A DNA stretch of 37,393 nucleotides, taken from positions 1-37,393 of the forward strand of contig DATHVR010000113.1 in assembly GCA_035461175.1 (NCBI GenBank), in the 5' to 3' direction. This DNA comes from DATHVR01 sp035461175 (GTDB taxonomy: Bacteria; Actinomycetota; Acidimicrobiia; Spongiisociales; ZC4RG35). This document shows, in pieces, positions 25,090-33,030 of the stretch. The translations under genes were made by a program, and so were the position numbers. Every line of letters begins with the position of its first letter. Position 1 is the first letter of the stretch. The notes beneath the pieces were generated by a model that made no database searches, was not told the DNA's origin, and saw nothing but the letters and a program-made list of their open reading frames with translations.

Positions 25090-25647
25090 TTAACCCCCGA
25101 TCTTGTGGATCTTGACACCCTGGAACTCCGCCGGGTCACCCTGCGGTACCCCATCGATGACGGTTATGTCGGCCCAGGTGCGGACCTTCCACTGGGTGCC
25201 GTCGCCAGCCGTTGCTTTCCCGTTTACGCCGTTGATTACCTCCTGGACGCCGTTGGTCAGGCTGCTGATACGGACCTTGAGGTTGGCGGTACCGGTGGCG
25301 AAGGCCTCCGGAGGTGCAATCTGTCCGCTACAGACCCGTTCCACCAGCACCGGCGGCTCGAGAAAGCTCTCGTAGACCCAGATGGGCTGATTCCTGGCAT
25401 CGACCATCAGATCGACGGAACCGTCGCTTCTCTCGAACACCCGCAGCGGAGCTGTACCGGGATCACCATCGCAGAACGATTCCACCGGTCCTCCCGCGAA
25501 CACCGACACTCCGGCGTCGAAGTTGGCGTAGAAGAACCCGTACTGCAATTCGCCTTGCACGAACCCCTTTGGCTCCGCCCCCGCCGGTGCCGCGGCGGCC
25601 ACGATCATGACGACCGCCGTCACCAACATGGTCAATTTACGTCTCAC
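25090..25647 (-). CDS. Secreted protein of unknown function (copy A)
   Basis: 185 residues. Sec signal peptide MRRKLTMLVTAVVMIVAAA with AxA cleavage about residue 24 (APAGA/EP). The mature part is mixed beta, starting GELQYGFFYANFDAGVSVF, with two cysteines (SFCDGD and ERVCSGQ) that could pair. The C-terminal half looks like a beta-strand domain (ANLKVRISSLTNGVQEVING, WKVRTWADITVIDG). No family recognised. GTG 25647 is chosen for AAGGGAG upstream and because the signal peptide begins there. Carries the 21-bp element of the TIR/cyclase promoter 68 nt before its start, so it is probably co-regulated with that locus. A truncated paralogue is at 26149-26496. Confidence 0.8.
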   Translation of the reverse strand: MRRKLTMLVTAVVMIVAAAAPAGAEPKGFVQGELQYGFFYANFDAGVSVFAGGPVESFCDGDPGTAPLRVFERSDGSVDLMVDARNQPIWVYESFLEPPVLVERVCSGQIAPPEAFATGTANLKVRISSLTNGVQEVINGVNGKATAGDGTQWKVRTWADITVIDGVPQGDPAEFQGVKIHKIGG

Positions 25648-25715
25648 TATTGCTCCCTTCTCTACTCGCAGATGCCCGGTGGCATCTCGGGCTCGTGACG
25701 AGGATCGCGGACGGT

Positions 25716-25736
25716 GGTTTCAAATCTCTTGCAGCC
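25716..25736 (-). promoter_or_regulatory. Upstream 21-bp element, same as TIR/cyclase promoter
   Basis: Minus strand reads GGCTGCAAGAGATTTGAAA then CC. It matches 16 of 21 positions of each arm in the divergent promoter at 16285-16362, with TGCAAG-N3-TTTGAAA invariant. Orientation relative to the gene is the same (toward the start), 68 nt upstream of GTG 25647. Confidence 0.65.
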
Positions 25737-26148
25737 GGCTCGATCCCCTCGACTTGCGGTTCCCTGCTCCGAAAACTAGTTCGGCGCTGGATGCCGACCA
25801 TTCGCCAGGCAGGCCCTCACGCTCGGCGAGTTACCCGCCAGTGGTGATCAGCCTGGGATCCACACTCCTAAGCCGCCGGCGCGGTGTCAGTCAGCCGCGC
25901 GACTACAGACGTAGCCCACACCCGGAGATCGGTAGATCGGCTCGGCCCGCCGGTATCGGGTAAGCAGCCGTCGGCCATTGGCCAGTGCAGCGGCCCGACC
26001 AGGGCGTCGTTGGTGGAGCCACCAATGGCACTTAGATGAGCTAGCTGTGCCCTGAGTTCAATGGTCTCAGAAGAGTGATCAAGCATCACACGCGACTCGC
26101 CGTCGACGTGGTTTTGACCCAATTTGTGGTCACCAGCTATCGCACAGC
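25737..26148. other. Intergenic region without a supportable gene
   Basis: Together with the leader of copy A this leaves about 500 bp without a convincing gene. Base composition looks more AT-rich than the flanks. Short open stretches exist on the minus strand (for example one with ELRAQLAHLSAIGGSTNDALVG) but none has a ribosome-binding site or recognisable domain. Decayed 3' sequence of the truncated paralogue at 26149-26496 is possible, but I could not align it to copy A. Confidence 0.4.
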
Positions 26149-26496
26149 TCAATCGACGTAGGGCGCATGCCACCGCAGACTGCTGTCCCGATCGGGCACC
26201 CGATACCGGAACTCCGGAGCAACGTCGGCCTTGAGGTCGGCATCAACCGATCCCGACCGGACACCGATCGAGCGGTCATTGCTCTCAAACACCCGCAGCA
26301 GTGCCGGGCCCAGATCGGGTTCGAAGGCGTGCGCGACCGATGCTTCCTCGAACACCGCCACTGCCACGTCGAAGCCGGCGTAGAAGACTCCATAGTGCAG
26401 GTCATCCTCAACGATACGCCATGGCTCGGCACCCGCCGGCGTCACGGCGCCGAAGATGGCAATCACTGCCAACAACAAGGTTATTTTCTTTCGCAT
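26149..26496 (-). CDS. Truncated paralogue of the secreted protein (copy B), possibly a pseudogene
   Basis: 115 residues from ATG 26496. Signal peptide MRKKITLLLAVIAIFGAV ending APAGAEP-like (TPAGAEP). The mature start EDDLHYGVFYAGFDVAVAVF and LLRVFESNDRSI align well with copy A (GELQYGFFYANFDAGVSVF, PLRVFERSDGSV). After that the similarity stops, both cysteines are missing, and about 75 residues of the copy A C-terminus are absent. It may be a 3'-truncated or frameshifted duplicate. Its 5' flank is also homologous to that of copy A over at least 90 bp. GGTAGGGG precedes the start. Confidence 0.6.
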   Translation of the reverse strand: MRKKITLLLAVIAIFGAVTPAGAEPWRIVEDDLHYGVFYAGFDVAVAVFEEASVAHAFEPDLGPALLRVFESNDRSIGVRSGSVDADLKADVAPEFRYRVPDRDSSLRWHAPYVD

Positions 26497-26562
26497 CACC
26501 CCTACCTTCTCCACCTACCGACGCCGGTGCGTCTCGACTTCTGACAAGGGTCGCGAACAGAC

Positions 26563-26583
26563 CCTGCAACTCGCTTTCAGGCC
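26563..26583 (-). promoter_or_regulatory. Degenerate 21-bp element before copy B
   Basis: Minus strand reads GGCCTGAAAGCGAGTTGCAG. Aligned with the element of copy A with one gap, it keeps TG-AAG-GA-TTG-A and flanks (CGCGA-CCT-GTCA downstream are also shared). It lies 66 nt before ATG 26496, against 68 nt in copy A. Site conservation is weak, so binding is doubtful. Confidence 0.4.
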
Positions 26584-26892
26584 ACCACGACAACGTTTGC
26601 GCCTCCCGATCAACGCCGTCCTCGGATCCCTGGGTCGCGCAGGAGGAGACGAAAGGATCAACTCTGCTGTGCGAGACTCTGAGCGGCAGCATCCCGAGCA
26701 GGATCTGCATAGCCGTCGGCGCCGGCAGTACACACCCCGTGCAGTGTGAACGAGCGAACATCCAGCTTCGGCAGGGGCTGGTCAGCTGAGTGCGGCTTCC
26801 ACCGCCAGGGCAGTGCCATGGGCAGGACTTTCGGCTCTGGCGCAGTGCCAGACCATCCGATACCCACGATGGCGACGGAGAAAGGAGACAAG
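26584..26892. other. Intergenic region, nothing recognised
   Basis: About 309 bp between the leader of copy B and the divergent YbaK-like gene. I see no tRNA, hairpin of note or supportable gene. It must hold the promoter of the YbaK-like gene. Confidence 0.4.
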
Positions 26893-27351
26893 GTGTCTGC
26901 CGAACGGGTCAAGCAGTACCTGCTGGAACACGGCATCCAACATGAGACCGACCAGCACGACCTCGCCTACACCACCAGCGAGGTGGCGGAGGCAGCCGAT
27001 CTCCCCGGGCATCAGATGGCGAAAGCCGTGATGCTCAAAGCCGACGACCGCCTGGTGATGGCGGTGGTCCCCGGGGACAAGAAGGTCGACCTGGAGAAGG
27101 CCGCCGCAGTCCTGGAGACAACTGATGTAGGACTCGCCGACGAGAAGGAGTTCGCCCCACTCTTTCCCGACTGCGAACCCGGGGCGGAGCCCCCCTTCGG
27201 GGCTCTCTACGGCGTGCCCGCCCTCGTCGACACGGGTCTCGACAGTCCCCGGATCACGTTCAACGCCGGTACCCACACCGAAACCCTGACCATTGCCCTC
27301 GACGACTACCTGGAACTCACCAATCCCAAGCGGACCGACCTGAGCCTCTAG
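26893..27351 (+). CDS. YbaK/EbsC-type aminoacyl-tRNA deacylase domain protein
   Basis: 152 residues of the YbaK/ProX-like editing-domain family, which hydrolyses mischarged aminoacyl-tRNA (often Cys-tRNA(Pro)). Seen: TTSEVAEAADLPGHQMAKAVMLKADDRLVMAVVPGD, with the Lys of AKAV at the family's functional lysine position, VDLEKAAAVL, the EKEFAPLFPDCEPGAEPPFG glycine loop, and a terminal FNAGTHTETLTIALDDYLEL. GTG 26893 is preferred over ATG 26869 because AAGGAG lies seven bases before it. Converges with the MscS gene: the two stops share CTAG. Confidence 0.88.
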   Translation: MSAERVKQYLLEHGIQHETDQHDLAYTTSEVAEAADLPGHQMAKAVMLKADDRLVMAVVPGDKKVDLEKAAAVLETTDVGLADEKEFAPLFPDCEPGAEPPFGALYGVPALVDTGLDSPRITFNAGTHTETLTIALDDYLELTNPKRTDLSL

Positions 27352-28268
27352 CCGATCGGCGGTTCGCCTTCCGGGTCGGGGCCGCGGACCGTCAGATCCA
27401 TGGTGGCGGAGGCGATCTCGATTCCCTCCGCCTCCAGGCGGTCGACCACCCGGCGCGTCATCTCGTCCTTGAGCGAGCGCGCCGACCGGATGGGAACGAC
27501 GAAGCGGGCCGCCAACTCCATCCAGTTGTCCGTGGCCCGGGCGAAGACCCGGTGCTCGAGTTCGGTCTCGGGCACCGGGAAGCGGCGACGCATCTGGGTC
27601 ATGCCCGCCCCGGCACCCTCGATCCGTGAGACCCGCACCGCCTCGGCCAACAGGATCGCCTCGGCCCGCCTCCAGTCAGAACCGTACGGAATCGGGAGTG
27701 TGAGCTCCTCCCAGATGAACTCGAACAACGAGCTGTAGTTGTATACCGGCTCGGTGAAGGTGGCCTTGTTCGAGACGGACACCACCCGGCCGGTGTGCTG
27801 GCGGCCCCGGACCCAGGTCTTTTCGTCGGTGGCCGAGCCGATCTCCATCAGGCGGGTCCGGAGGGGAGTGATATCGATCACGTCGCCGTGGACCCCGCCC
27901 ATCTGGATCCTGTCCCCCACCCGAAAGATCCTTCCGGTCTGGATGTTGACGAACCCGGCCAGCGCTCCGATCGCCTCCTGCATGGCGAAGGCCACGCCGG
28001 CGGCGGTAAGCCCGATCACGGTCGCCACCTGACCCCCGAAGGGACGCCAGTAGACGGCGAGGGCGATCACGGTCAGGACGCCAATCCCGTAGCGAACGGC
28101 CTTGCGAGCGTAGTAGCGGCCCTCGGCATCCGCCGCCCGCCGCATGAAGAGCCGGGAGAGGAAGACCGCCAGTGCCCAGCCGATCACGACGATGACCACC
28201 GTGGTGACGGTCCGCCCCAGGGCGGACTCGTTGTCGGTCAGGAGATCCCACACGCCTTCGAGAGTCAC
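27348..28268 (-). CDS. MscS-family mechanosensitive channel
   Basis: 306 residues. Several N-terminal membrane helices (TVTTVVIVVIGWALAVFL, GIGVLTVIALAVYW), then the pore-lining and beta domain signature GLTAAGVAFAMQEAIGALAG, followed by IFRVGDRIQMGGVHGDVIDI and the cytoplasmic vestibule domain. The family releases solutes during hypo-osmotic shock. It is close to the minimum MscS length. GTG 28268 assumed; no strong ribosome-binding site is visible. Its stop overlaps the stop of the opposing YbaK-like gene (CTAG). Confidence 0.9.
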   Translation of the reverse strand: MTLEGVWDLLTDNESALGRTVTTVVIVVIGWALAVFLSRLFMRRAADAEGRYYARKAVRYGIGVLTVIALAVYWRPFGGQVATVIGLTAAGVAFAMQEAIGALAGFVNIQTGRIFRVGDRIQMGGVHGDVIDITPLRTRLMEIGSATDEKTWVRGRQHTGRVVSVSNKATFTEPVYNYSSLFEFIWEELTLPIPYGSDWRRAEAILLAEAVRVSRIEGAGAGMTQMRRRFPVPETELEHRVFARATDNWMELAARFVVPIRSARSLKDEMTRRVVDRLEAEGIEIASATMDLTVRGPDPEGEPPIG

Positions 28269-28423
28269 CCCAGCAACTGTAGGGGTGAGGGTGCCCCCAG
28301 ACTCAGCGCTCGGGTCCCCGCGTTCCGGCCGCAGCCCCCTAGGCGAGAACCCCTGAACCCTTCGGCGCCCTGTTTCGTATAGCCAGGAGACACGGTGACC
28401 GCGAGCGAAGAGGAGTCTCAGAG

Positions 28424-29311
28424 ATGAAGCGCGTCATCACCATGTGCGGGGCACTGATCCTGGTTGTCGCCGCCTGCGGAGGTGCCGACACCACCGCCAC
28501 CACCGCCCCTCCGGGCACCACCGAGCCGACCACGGCCACCACCGCACCGGCGGCGACCACCGTGCCGGCAGAAACCACGGCGCCCGAGGCGGCGGGACCG
28601 GCCACCTCTCCCGCCGAGGTCACGTTCGAGGAACAGGAGTCGGACGGGACCGAGATCGTGATCGCTTCCGTGACCCTGCCCAGTCCCGGTTTCATCGCCG
28701 TGCACGGCAACGACGGCGGCGCCCCCGGTCCGGTCGTAGGTCACTCCGACCTCCTGCCTGCCGGCACCTCCACCGATGTGACGGTGACGCTGGATACGCC
28801 CCTCGAGTCGACCGACCTGCTCTTCCCCATGGCGCACATCGACATGAACGAGAACGGCGATTACGAGTTCATGCCCCCCGACGAGGTGACCGACGGTCCC
28901 GCCTCCACCTCCACCGGTGATGTGGCCGTGGTCGGCGCCGAGGTGACGGTGTCGGGTTCGAGCGCCATGTCCTCTTCACTCGAAGTGGGCTCGTCCGATC
29001 TCGGCGAGTTCCTGGTCGACGGTGACGGAAACACGCTGTACGTCTTCATCCCCGATGCTCAGGGAGACAGCACCTGTTACGACGACTGCGAGACCAACTG
29101 GCCGCCTCTCACCGACGGGGCGGAGGCGGGAGCGGGCGTCGATGCCGAACTGATCGGGTCGACCACCCGCACCGACGGAAGCGACCAGGTCACCTACGAC
29201 GGCCGGCCCCTGTACTACTTCGCCGGCGACGCCGCCCCCGGCGACACCACCGGCCAGGGCATCAACGACGTCTGGTTCGTGGTCTCTCCCGCCGGGGAAC
29301 CGATCCGCTAG
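28424..29311 (+). CDS. Lipoprotein with DUF7282-like and COG4315-type repeats
   Basis: 295 residues. Lipobox VAAC with Cys18; Thr/Pro linker about 19-60; a beta domain about 65-165 (EIVIASVTLPSPGFIAVHG, SDLLPAGTSTDVTVTL) resembling DUF7282; then two copies of the secreted-lipoprotein repeat (COG4315/PF03640): NTLYVFIPDAQGDSTCYDDC-NWPPL and YDGRPLYYFAGDAAPGDTTGQG. The CYDDC pair is typical of this repeat. Extracytoplasmic; function unknown. ATG 28424 with GAGGAG upstream. A perfect hairpin follows at 29335-29360. Confidence 0.88.
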   Translation: MKRVITMCGALILVVAACGGADTTATTAPPGTTEPTTATTAPAATTVPAETTAPEAAGPATSPAEVTFEEQESDGTEIVIASVTLPSPGFIAVHGNDGGAPGPVVGHSDLLPAGTSTDVTVTLDTPLESTDLLFPMAHIDMNENGDYEFMPPDEVTDGPASTSTGDVAVVGAEVTVSGSSAMSSSLEVGSSDLGEFLVDGDGNTLYVFIPDAQGDSTCYDDCETNWPPLTDGAEAGAGVDAELIGSTTRTDGSDQVTYDGRPLYYFAGDAAPGDTTGQGINDVWFVVSPAGEPIR

Positions 29312-29334
29312 CCACCCCCCCCTCCTCGCGCGTC

Positions 29335-29360
29335 ATGCCGCCACTCGAGTGGCGGCATGT
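29335..29360. terminator. 26-bp perfect palindrome downstream of the lipoprotein gene
   Basis: CATGCCGCCACTC and its complement GAGTGGCGGCATG without a loop, 23 bp past the stop codon. The pairing extends outward with one mismatch (GCG/CGC). No U-run follows, as is common for actinobacterial 3'-end hairpins. Role as terminator is inferred from position. Confidence 0.6.
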
Positions 29361-29476
29361 CGCGGGAGAAATCGTATCCGTTCGTCGAGCCCCGCTCGAA
29401 GGGGGTGTCACTGCTCATCGGTCATACCTATGGCCATTGCCTGCTTCGGTACGCCAAGAGGTATCGGATGACGCCG

Positions 29477-30445
29477 TCAACCGTTTTGTGGGTCGGGAAT
29501 GGCACCTGCGACGCCATTCCCGACCCACAGAAGGGATTTGGGGCCGCGAGACCAGGCCAGGACCCGAAGGGCACGGAGCGTGTTCCAGCGGCTCGGTTTG
29601 CCTGGTCCCTCCTCCATCTCGAAGTGCTCCCGACCCGGGTGACGGTTCTGCAACGGCCAGCGCCCGTCCTTTCGCCATTTGGCTTCGACCACCGACACGG
29701 CCTCATTGGCCCGAGGGTCTGGATCCATCCCGGCGGCACAGAAATAGTCGAGGGCACGCAGGACGTCATAGAACCAGCGCGGGGGAAACGACATCAGCAG
29801 CCAGCGCCGGTTGACCAGTTCCCCCGTCCGGAGCGAGTACATGAGCCGCCGGTCCAACAGGTACTCGTGGGCCCGATGGCGGGCGTACTCCAGTTCGGAG
29901 GCGCCACCCACCGCCCTCTCGTATTCCAGCAGGCCCTCGAGAGCCAAAATCGTGGTGTGGAACGACGATCGGTCCGAGCCAACGTCACAATTCCAGCCAC
30001 CGTCGGCCCGCTGATTCGCCAGCAACAGTTCGGGCTGGGGAAGGTCATCCGGGTCGTCGAGGAAGTATGCGCCGAGGGCCAGCACCATCGAGGCGATGCA
30101 CATCTCGTTCACATAGGTGAAGTAGGGCCGGTCCTTCCCACCCATGGCCACCTGCCGGCGGACCCGGTCGGTCGCCCCAGTCATCGCCGGATGGGTCGGG
30201 TCGATGCCGAGATGTCGCAGAAGCAGGAGCGTGTAGGTGGTGGAGATCCACTTGGGCGAATAGGCTCCCCCGCCCCAGCGCCCGTCGTCGGCCTGCAACC
30301 CCAGCAGTCGGGCGCCCCAGCCTTCCTCTGCCACCCTCGATCGCTCGGCGGCGACCTCCGCCTCCGGCGCGCCGATCAGGTCTCGCATCACCTGCCAGCG
30401 GATGGCCGGATCACTGTCCATGAGCCATTCGACGAGCGATTCCAC
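29477..30445 (-). CDS. Squalene/terpene-cyclase-like (alpha/alpha barrel) protein
   Basis: 322 residues with prenyltransferase/squalene-cyclase-type repeats: LLGLQADDGRWGGGAYSPKWISTTY, LLLANQRADGGWNCDVG, WNTLRALRVLAW. This is an alpha/alpha-toroid half the size of a true squalene-hopene cyclase (above 600 residues), and the catalytic DxDD is not seen, so it is probably not a cyclase. Role unknown. GTG 30445 is chosen for AAGGAGGA five bases upstream. The last about 19 codons (LLWVGNGVAGAIPDPQNG) lie inside a palindromic repeat, so the natural C-terminus may have been replaced or extended by it. Confidence 0.78.
   Translation of the reverse strand: MESLVEWLMDSDPAIRWQVMRDLIGAPEAEVAAERSRVAEEGWGARLLGLQADDGRWGGGAYSPKWISTTYTLLLLRHLGIDPTHPAMTGATDRVRRQVAMGGKDRPYFTYVNEMCIASMVLALGAYFLDDPDDLPQPELLLANQRADGGWNCDVGSDRSSFHTTILALEGLLEYERAVGGASELEYARHRAHEYLLDRRLMYSLRTGELVNRRWLLMSFPPRWFYDVLRALDYFCAAGMDPDPRANEAVSVVEAKWRKDGRWPLQNRHPGREHFEMEEGPGKPSRWNTLRALRVLAWSRGPKSLLWVGNGVAGAIPDPQNG
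29481..29535. repeat. Palindromic repeat family 2, copy 1
   Basis: Begins CCGTTTTGTGGGTCGGGAAT and ends with the complementary arm GCCATTCCCGACCCACAGAA then GGG. The stem is 17 bp perfect around a 9-nt loop. It covers the 3' end of the terpene-cyclase-like gene, contributing its last codons. The second copy is at 30510-30565, on the other side of the same gene and in the same orientation. Confidence 0.85.
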
Positions 30446-30509
30446 GGACTCCTCCTTGGAGTCCCAGGGTACGCACACCCCGCCCGAAGAGCGGTCCGGC
30501 ACCGATCAG

Positions 30510-30565
30510 CCGTTTTGTGGGTCTGGAGTGACAGCCGCGGCGCCATTTCCGACCCACAGAAAGGG
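30510..30565. repeat. Palindromic repeat family 2, copy 2
   Basis: Same edges as copy 1 (CCGTTTTGTGGGTC at the left, GACCCACAGAAAGGG at the right) with about three stem mismatches. It starts directly after the stop codon of the cupin gene on the minus strand and lies 64 bp before the start of the terpene-cyclase-like gene. Confidence 0.82.
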
Positions 30566-30913
30566 TCAGTCCGGCCGAGGGCCCAGCTCCTGCTCGGCGG
30601 CTTCGACCGATTGTTTCAGCTCCACGAAGAGAACGTGGGTCTCGGTGGAGCCGATGTTGTGGCCCGCGTGTTCCTGAGCAGGCAACCAGGAGACGGTCCC
30701 CGTCTCGATCTCGACTTCGCGTTGCGCGTCGCCGGCGATGAGACGGCGTTCGAACGAGCTCAGGGTGTACATCACACTGTCGGGATGCTGGTGAGGAGTG
30801 GTCTGATCCCCCGGCCGATCCCGATACTCGAGCACCCGCACGCGGTCGTTCTCGAACAGCACCCGGTAGAGGTCGGGGTTGGTGGTGACAGGATCGAGTT
30901 CCATGACCGCCAT
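30566..30913 (-). CDS. Small cupin-domain protein
   Basis: 115 residues, single cupin barrel. NDRVRVLEYRDRPGDQTTPHQHPDSVMYTLSSF holds the first metal-type motif (HxH), then GDAQREVEIETGTVSWLPAQEHAGHNIG with the second conserved histidine region, and HVLFVELK. Such proteins bind a metal and act as dioxygenase-like enzymes or ligand binders; no substrate can be named. Start ATG 30913 or ATG 30904; neither has a strong ribosome-binding site. Divergent from the SRPBCC gene at 31174. Confidence 0.85.
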   Translation of the reverse strand: MAVMELDPVTTNPDLYRVLFENDRVRVLEYRDRPGDQTTPHQHPDSVMYTLSSFERRLIAGDAQREVEIETGTVSWLPAQEHAGHNIGSTETHVLFVELKQSVEAAEQELGPRPD

Positions 30914-31066
30914 TATTCACTGTCGTCGGTGGTGGATGCTGCTCAAACCGACCGGTCCTCCACCCATCCCATCTCGTCCCGGCGCAGGTCCGCGAGTCCA
31001 CCGGGGCCTGATCCGCGGCTCGCCTCGACCCGGAGCCGCGATCGACGCTCCCTCGGCCGCCTCCGA

Positions 31067-31098
31067 GCACGGAGCGAGTTCATCGTCTGGCTCCGTGC
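31067..31098. other. Hairpin in the divergent cupin/SRPBCC gap
   Basis: GCACGGAGC at 31067-31075 pairs with GCTCCGTGC at 31090-31098 around 14 nt, and a CGAGTCGACTCG palindrome follows at 31103-31114. The 260-bp gap holds no supportable gene. Possibly an operator or mRNA leader hairpin. Confidence 0.35.
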
Positions 31099-31173
31099 CC
31101 TCCGAGTCGACTCGAGGTGGCGTCACCGCTGACCGTGACATGGCAGAGTGGACCATCTCATAGAAGTCGAGTC

Positions 31174-31617
31174 ATGCACGTAGACGTTGTCACCTCGATA
31201 CAGATCGATCGTCCCCGGGACGACGTCGCCGCATATGCCGCCGACCCCAACAACGCCACGGCGTGGTACAGCAACATACGCGCGGTCGAGTGGAAGTCGC
31301 CTCGCCCCTTGACGGTGGGAAGCCGCCTCGGCTTCGTCGCCGGCTTTCTCGGTCGCCGCCTCGAGTACACCTACGAGGTCCGGGAGTGGATTCCTCGCGA
31401 GCGCATGATGATGGCGACCAGCGACGGACCCTATGCCATGGAGACGACATATCGCTGGGAGGACTCGCCCACAGGCGGCACTGTCATGACGCTCCGTAAC
31501 CGGGGGACGCCGTCGGGCTTCTCGAATCTCACGGCCCCGGTTTTGGCAGCAGCCATGCGCCGAGCCAACCGCAAGGATCTAAACCGCCTCAAGGCTCTCC
31601 TCGAGTCGGCCGGGTAG
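31174..31617 (+). CDS. SRPBCC-family (polyketide cyclase/dehydrase-like) protein
   Basis: 147 residues. VDVVTSIQIDRPRDDVAAYAADPNNATAWYSNIRAVEW is the standard opening of polyketide_cyc2-type SRPBCC proteins, followed by LTVGSRLGFVAGFLGRRLEYTYEVREWIPRERMMMAT and a C-terminal amphipathic helix (RRANRKDLNRLKALLES). Ligand unknown. ATG 31174 is preferred because the fold begins there; an upstream extension to 31117 adds nothing domain-like. Convergent with the MFS gene. Confidence 0.87.
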   Translation: MHVDVVTSIQIDRPRDDVAAYAADPNNATAWYSNIRAVEWKSPRPLTVGSRLGFVAGFLGRRLEYTYEVREWIPRERMMMATSDGPYAMETTYRWEDSPTGGTVMTLRNRGTPSGFSNLTAPVLAAAMRRANRKDLNRLKALLESAG

Positions 31618-31749
31618 GCCGGGCTTTGCGCCATCGCGCCTTTGCGTCGCTGACCGGCGCCCACCATGAGGACAGGGCCCACCGTCACGATTCCGCCGTC
31701 ATCCCCACCCCCGTGATCGGAACCTTCCCAAGGCCGACTACGCCTTCAA

Positions 31750-33021
31750 TCACACGCGTCTCTCTCGGGGATGGGTCTCGGCCATCCGCAGCGACACATC
31801 GATGCCCGACGCAGCCGTAATGGCAGCGACCACGACGATGGCCACCGTCAGCGAGTAGATGTCGGCCAGAACGCCTGCCAGGACGGCTCCGATCGCGAAA
31901 CCCGTGTCACGCCACAGCCGGTAGACGCCGACGGCAGCCCCCCGCCAGTTGGGGTGAGCGACGTCGCCGACGGCGGCGATCAGCGTGGGATAGGCCATGG
32001 CCGTTCCCGCTCCGAACAGGGCACTTCCGAGCGCCCATACCCCGAAGGCGTCACCAGCGGCGATGACCAGGAGGCCGGCCGCCTCGATGAGCTGGCCTCC
32101 GGCGATGAGCCACTTGCGCCCCACCCGGTCGGACAGCGCCCCCGTGAACAACTGTCCGATGCCCCACACTCCGGGTGCAATCGCCACCAGCACCCCAACC
32201 GACCCGATATCGAGACCGCCTGCGGCGAAGAACAGGGGGAAGAGTCCCCAGGCCATCCCTTCGTTGAGGTTATTGACCAATCCCGCCTGGGATGCCGCCG
32301 ACAGGGAGCGGTTGCGCCAGGTGGTCAGAGAAAACACCTGGCCGGCGGTCAGGTCGTGCTCCGAGTCGTGCTCGTGGTTGGCCACTTCGTGGGCGACATG
32401 ACCGGCCGTCTCCCGCACGAACAAAAGCGAAAGACCCAGGCCGAGACCGGCCAAGGCCAGCCCGAGGAAGAAGGGAGCGGGTCGAAGGCCTGCCGCCCCG
32501 GCAATCCATCCAGTCCCCCACGCCGCCAGGGCCACGGCGCCGTATCCCGCCGCCTCGTTGAAGCCCATCGCCGTGCCACGCCGGCGGGGCCCGACCAGGT
32601 CGATCTTCATGATCACCGTCACGGACCAGGCGAGTCCCTGGTTGATCCCGAGGAGCACGTTGGCGGCCACGACCCAACCCCAGGTGGGAGCAAAGATCAG
32701 CATCAATGGAACCGGGATCCCGAACAGCCATCCGGCCAGGAGCACCGGTTTGCGACCGAAGCGGTCGGCGAGGGTCCCGGCGAAGTAGTTGGCGACCGCC
32801 TTGGTGAGCCCGAAGGCGGCGATGAACGTGAGCATGGCGGTGTAGCCGGGGAGGGCGAACTCGCGCTCGGCAAGCAGGGGAAGAACCGTCCGTTCCTGTC
32901 CGACCAGTCCCCCCACCAGTGCATTCACCCCCACCAGGAGAACGAACTGAGGCAGGTTCTCCCTCAGGCCCAAACGCACCGGCCCTGAGGCCGCTCCAGG
33001 CCCATCCCCTATCCGACCCAC
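31750..33021 (-). CDS. Major facilitator superfamily transporter
   Basis: 423 residues, twelve predicted membrane helices. MFS signatures: ADRFGRKPVLLAGW in loop 2-3 and SDRVGRKWLIAGG in loop 8-9. A His/Asp/Glu-rich central loop (HEVANHEHDSEHDL) could bind metal. Divergent from an ArsR-rhodanese regulator with the operators between them, which suggests export of a metal or reactive sulfur species, or drug-like compound, under that regulator (inference). GTG 33021 with GAGGAG upstream. Confidence 0.9.
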   Translation of the reverse strand: MGRIGDGPGAASGPVRLGLRENLPQFVLLVGVNALVGGLVGQERTVLPLLAEREFALPGYTAMLTFIAAFGLTKAVANYFAGTLADRFGRKPVLLAGWLFGIPVPLMLIFAPTWGWVVAANVLLGINQGLAWSVTVIMKIDLVGPRRRGTAMGFNEAAGYGAVALAAWGTGWIAGAAGLRPAPFFLGLALAGLGLGLSLLFVRETAGHVAHEVANHEHDSEHDLTAGQVFSLTTWRNRSLSAASQAGLVNNLNEGMAWGLFPLFFAAGGLDIGSVGVLVAIAPGVWGIGQLFTGALSDRVGRKWLIAGGQLIEAAGLLVIAAGDAFGVWALGSALFGAGTAMAYPTLIAAVGDVAHPNWRGAAVGVYRLWRDTGFAIGAVLAGVLADIYSLTVAIVVVAAITAASGIDVSLRMAETHPRERRV

Positions 33022-33030
33022 GGCCGCTCC

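Noticed and set aside
25868..26173. Minus-strand frame with ELRAQLAHLSAIGGSTNDALVG, considered as an antitoxin-like or decayed gene
   Set aside because: No start signal, no partner gene, and only a vague resemblance to a ribbon-helix-helix or antitoxin sequence.
29357..31132. Long plus-strand open frame of nearly 600 codons
   Set aside because: It runs antisense to the terpene-cyclase-like and cupin genes, has no ribosome-binding site or domain, and is an effect of high GC on the opposite strand.
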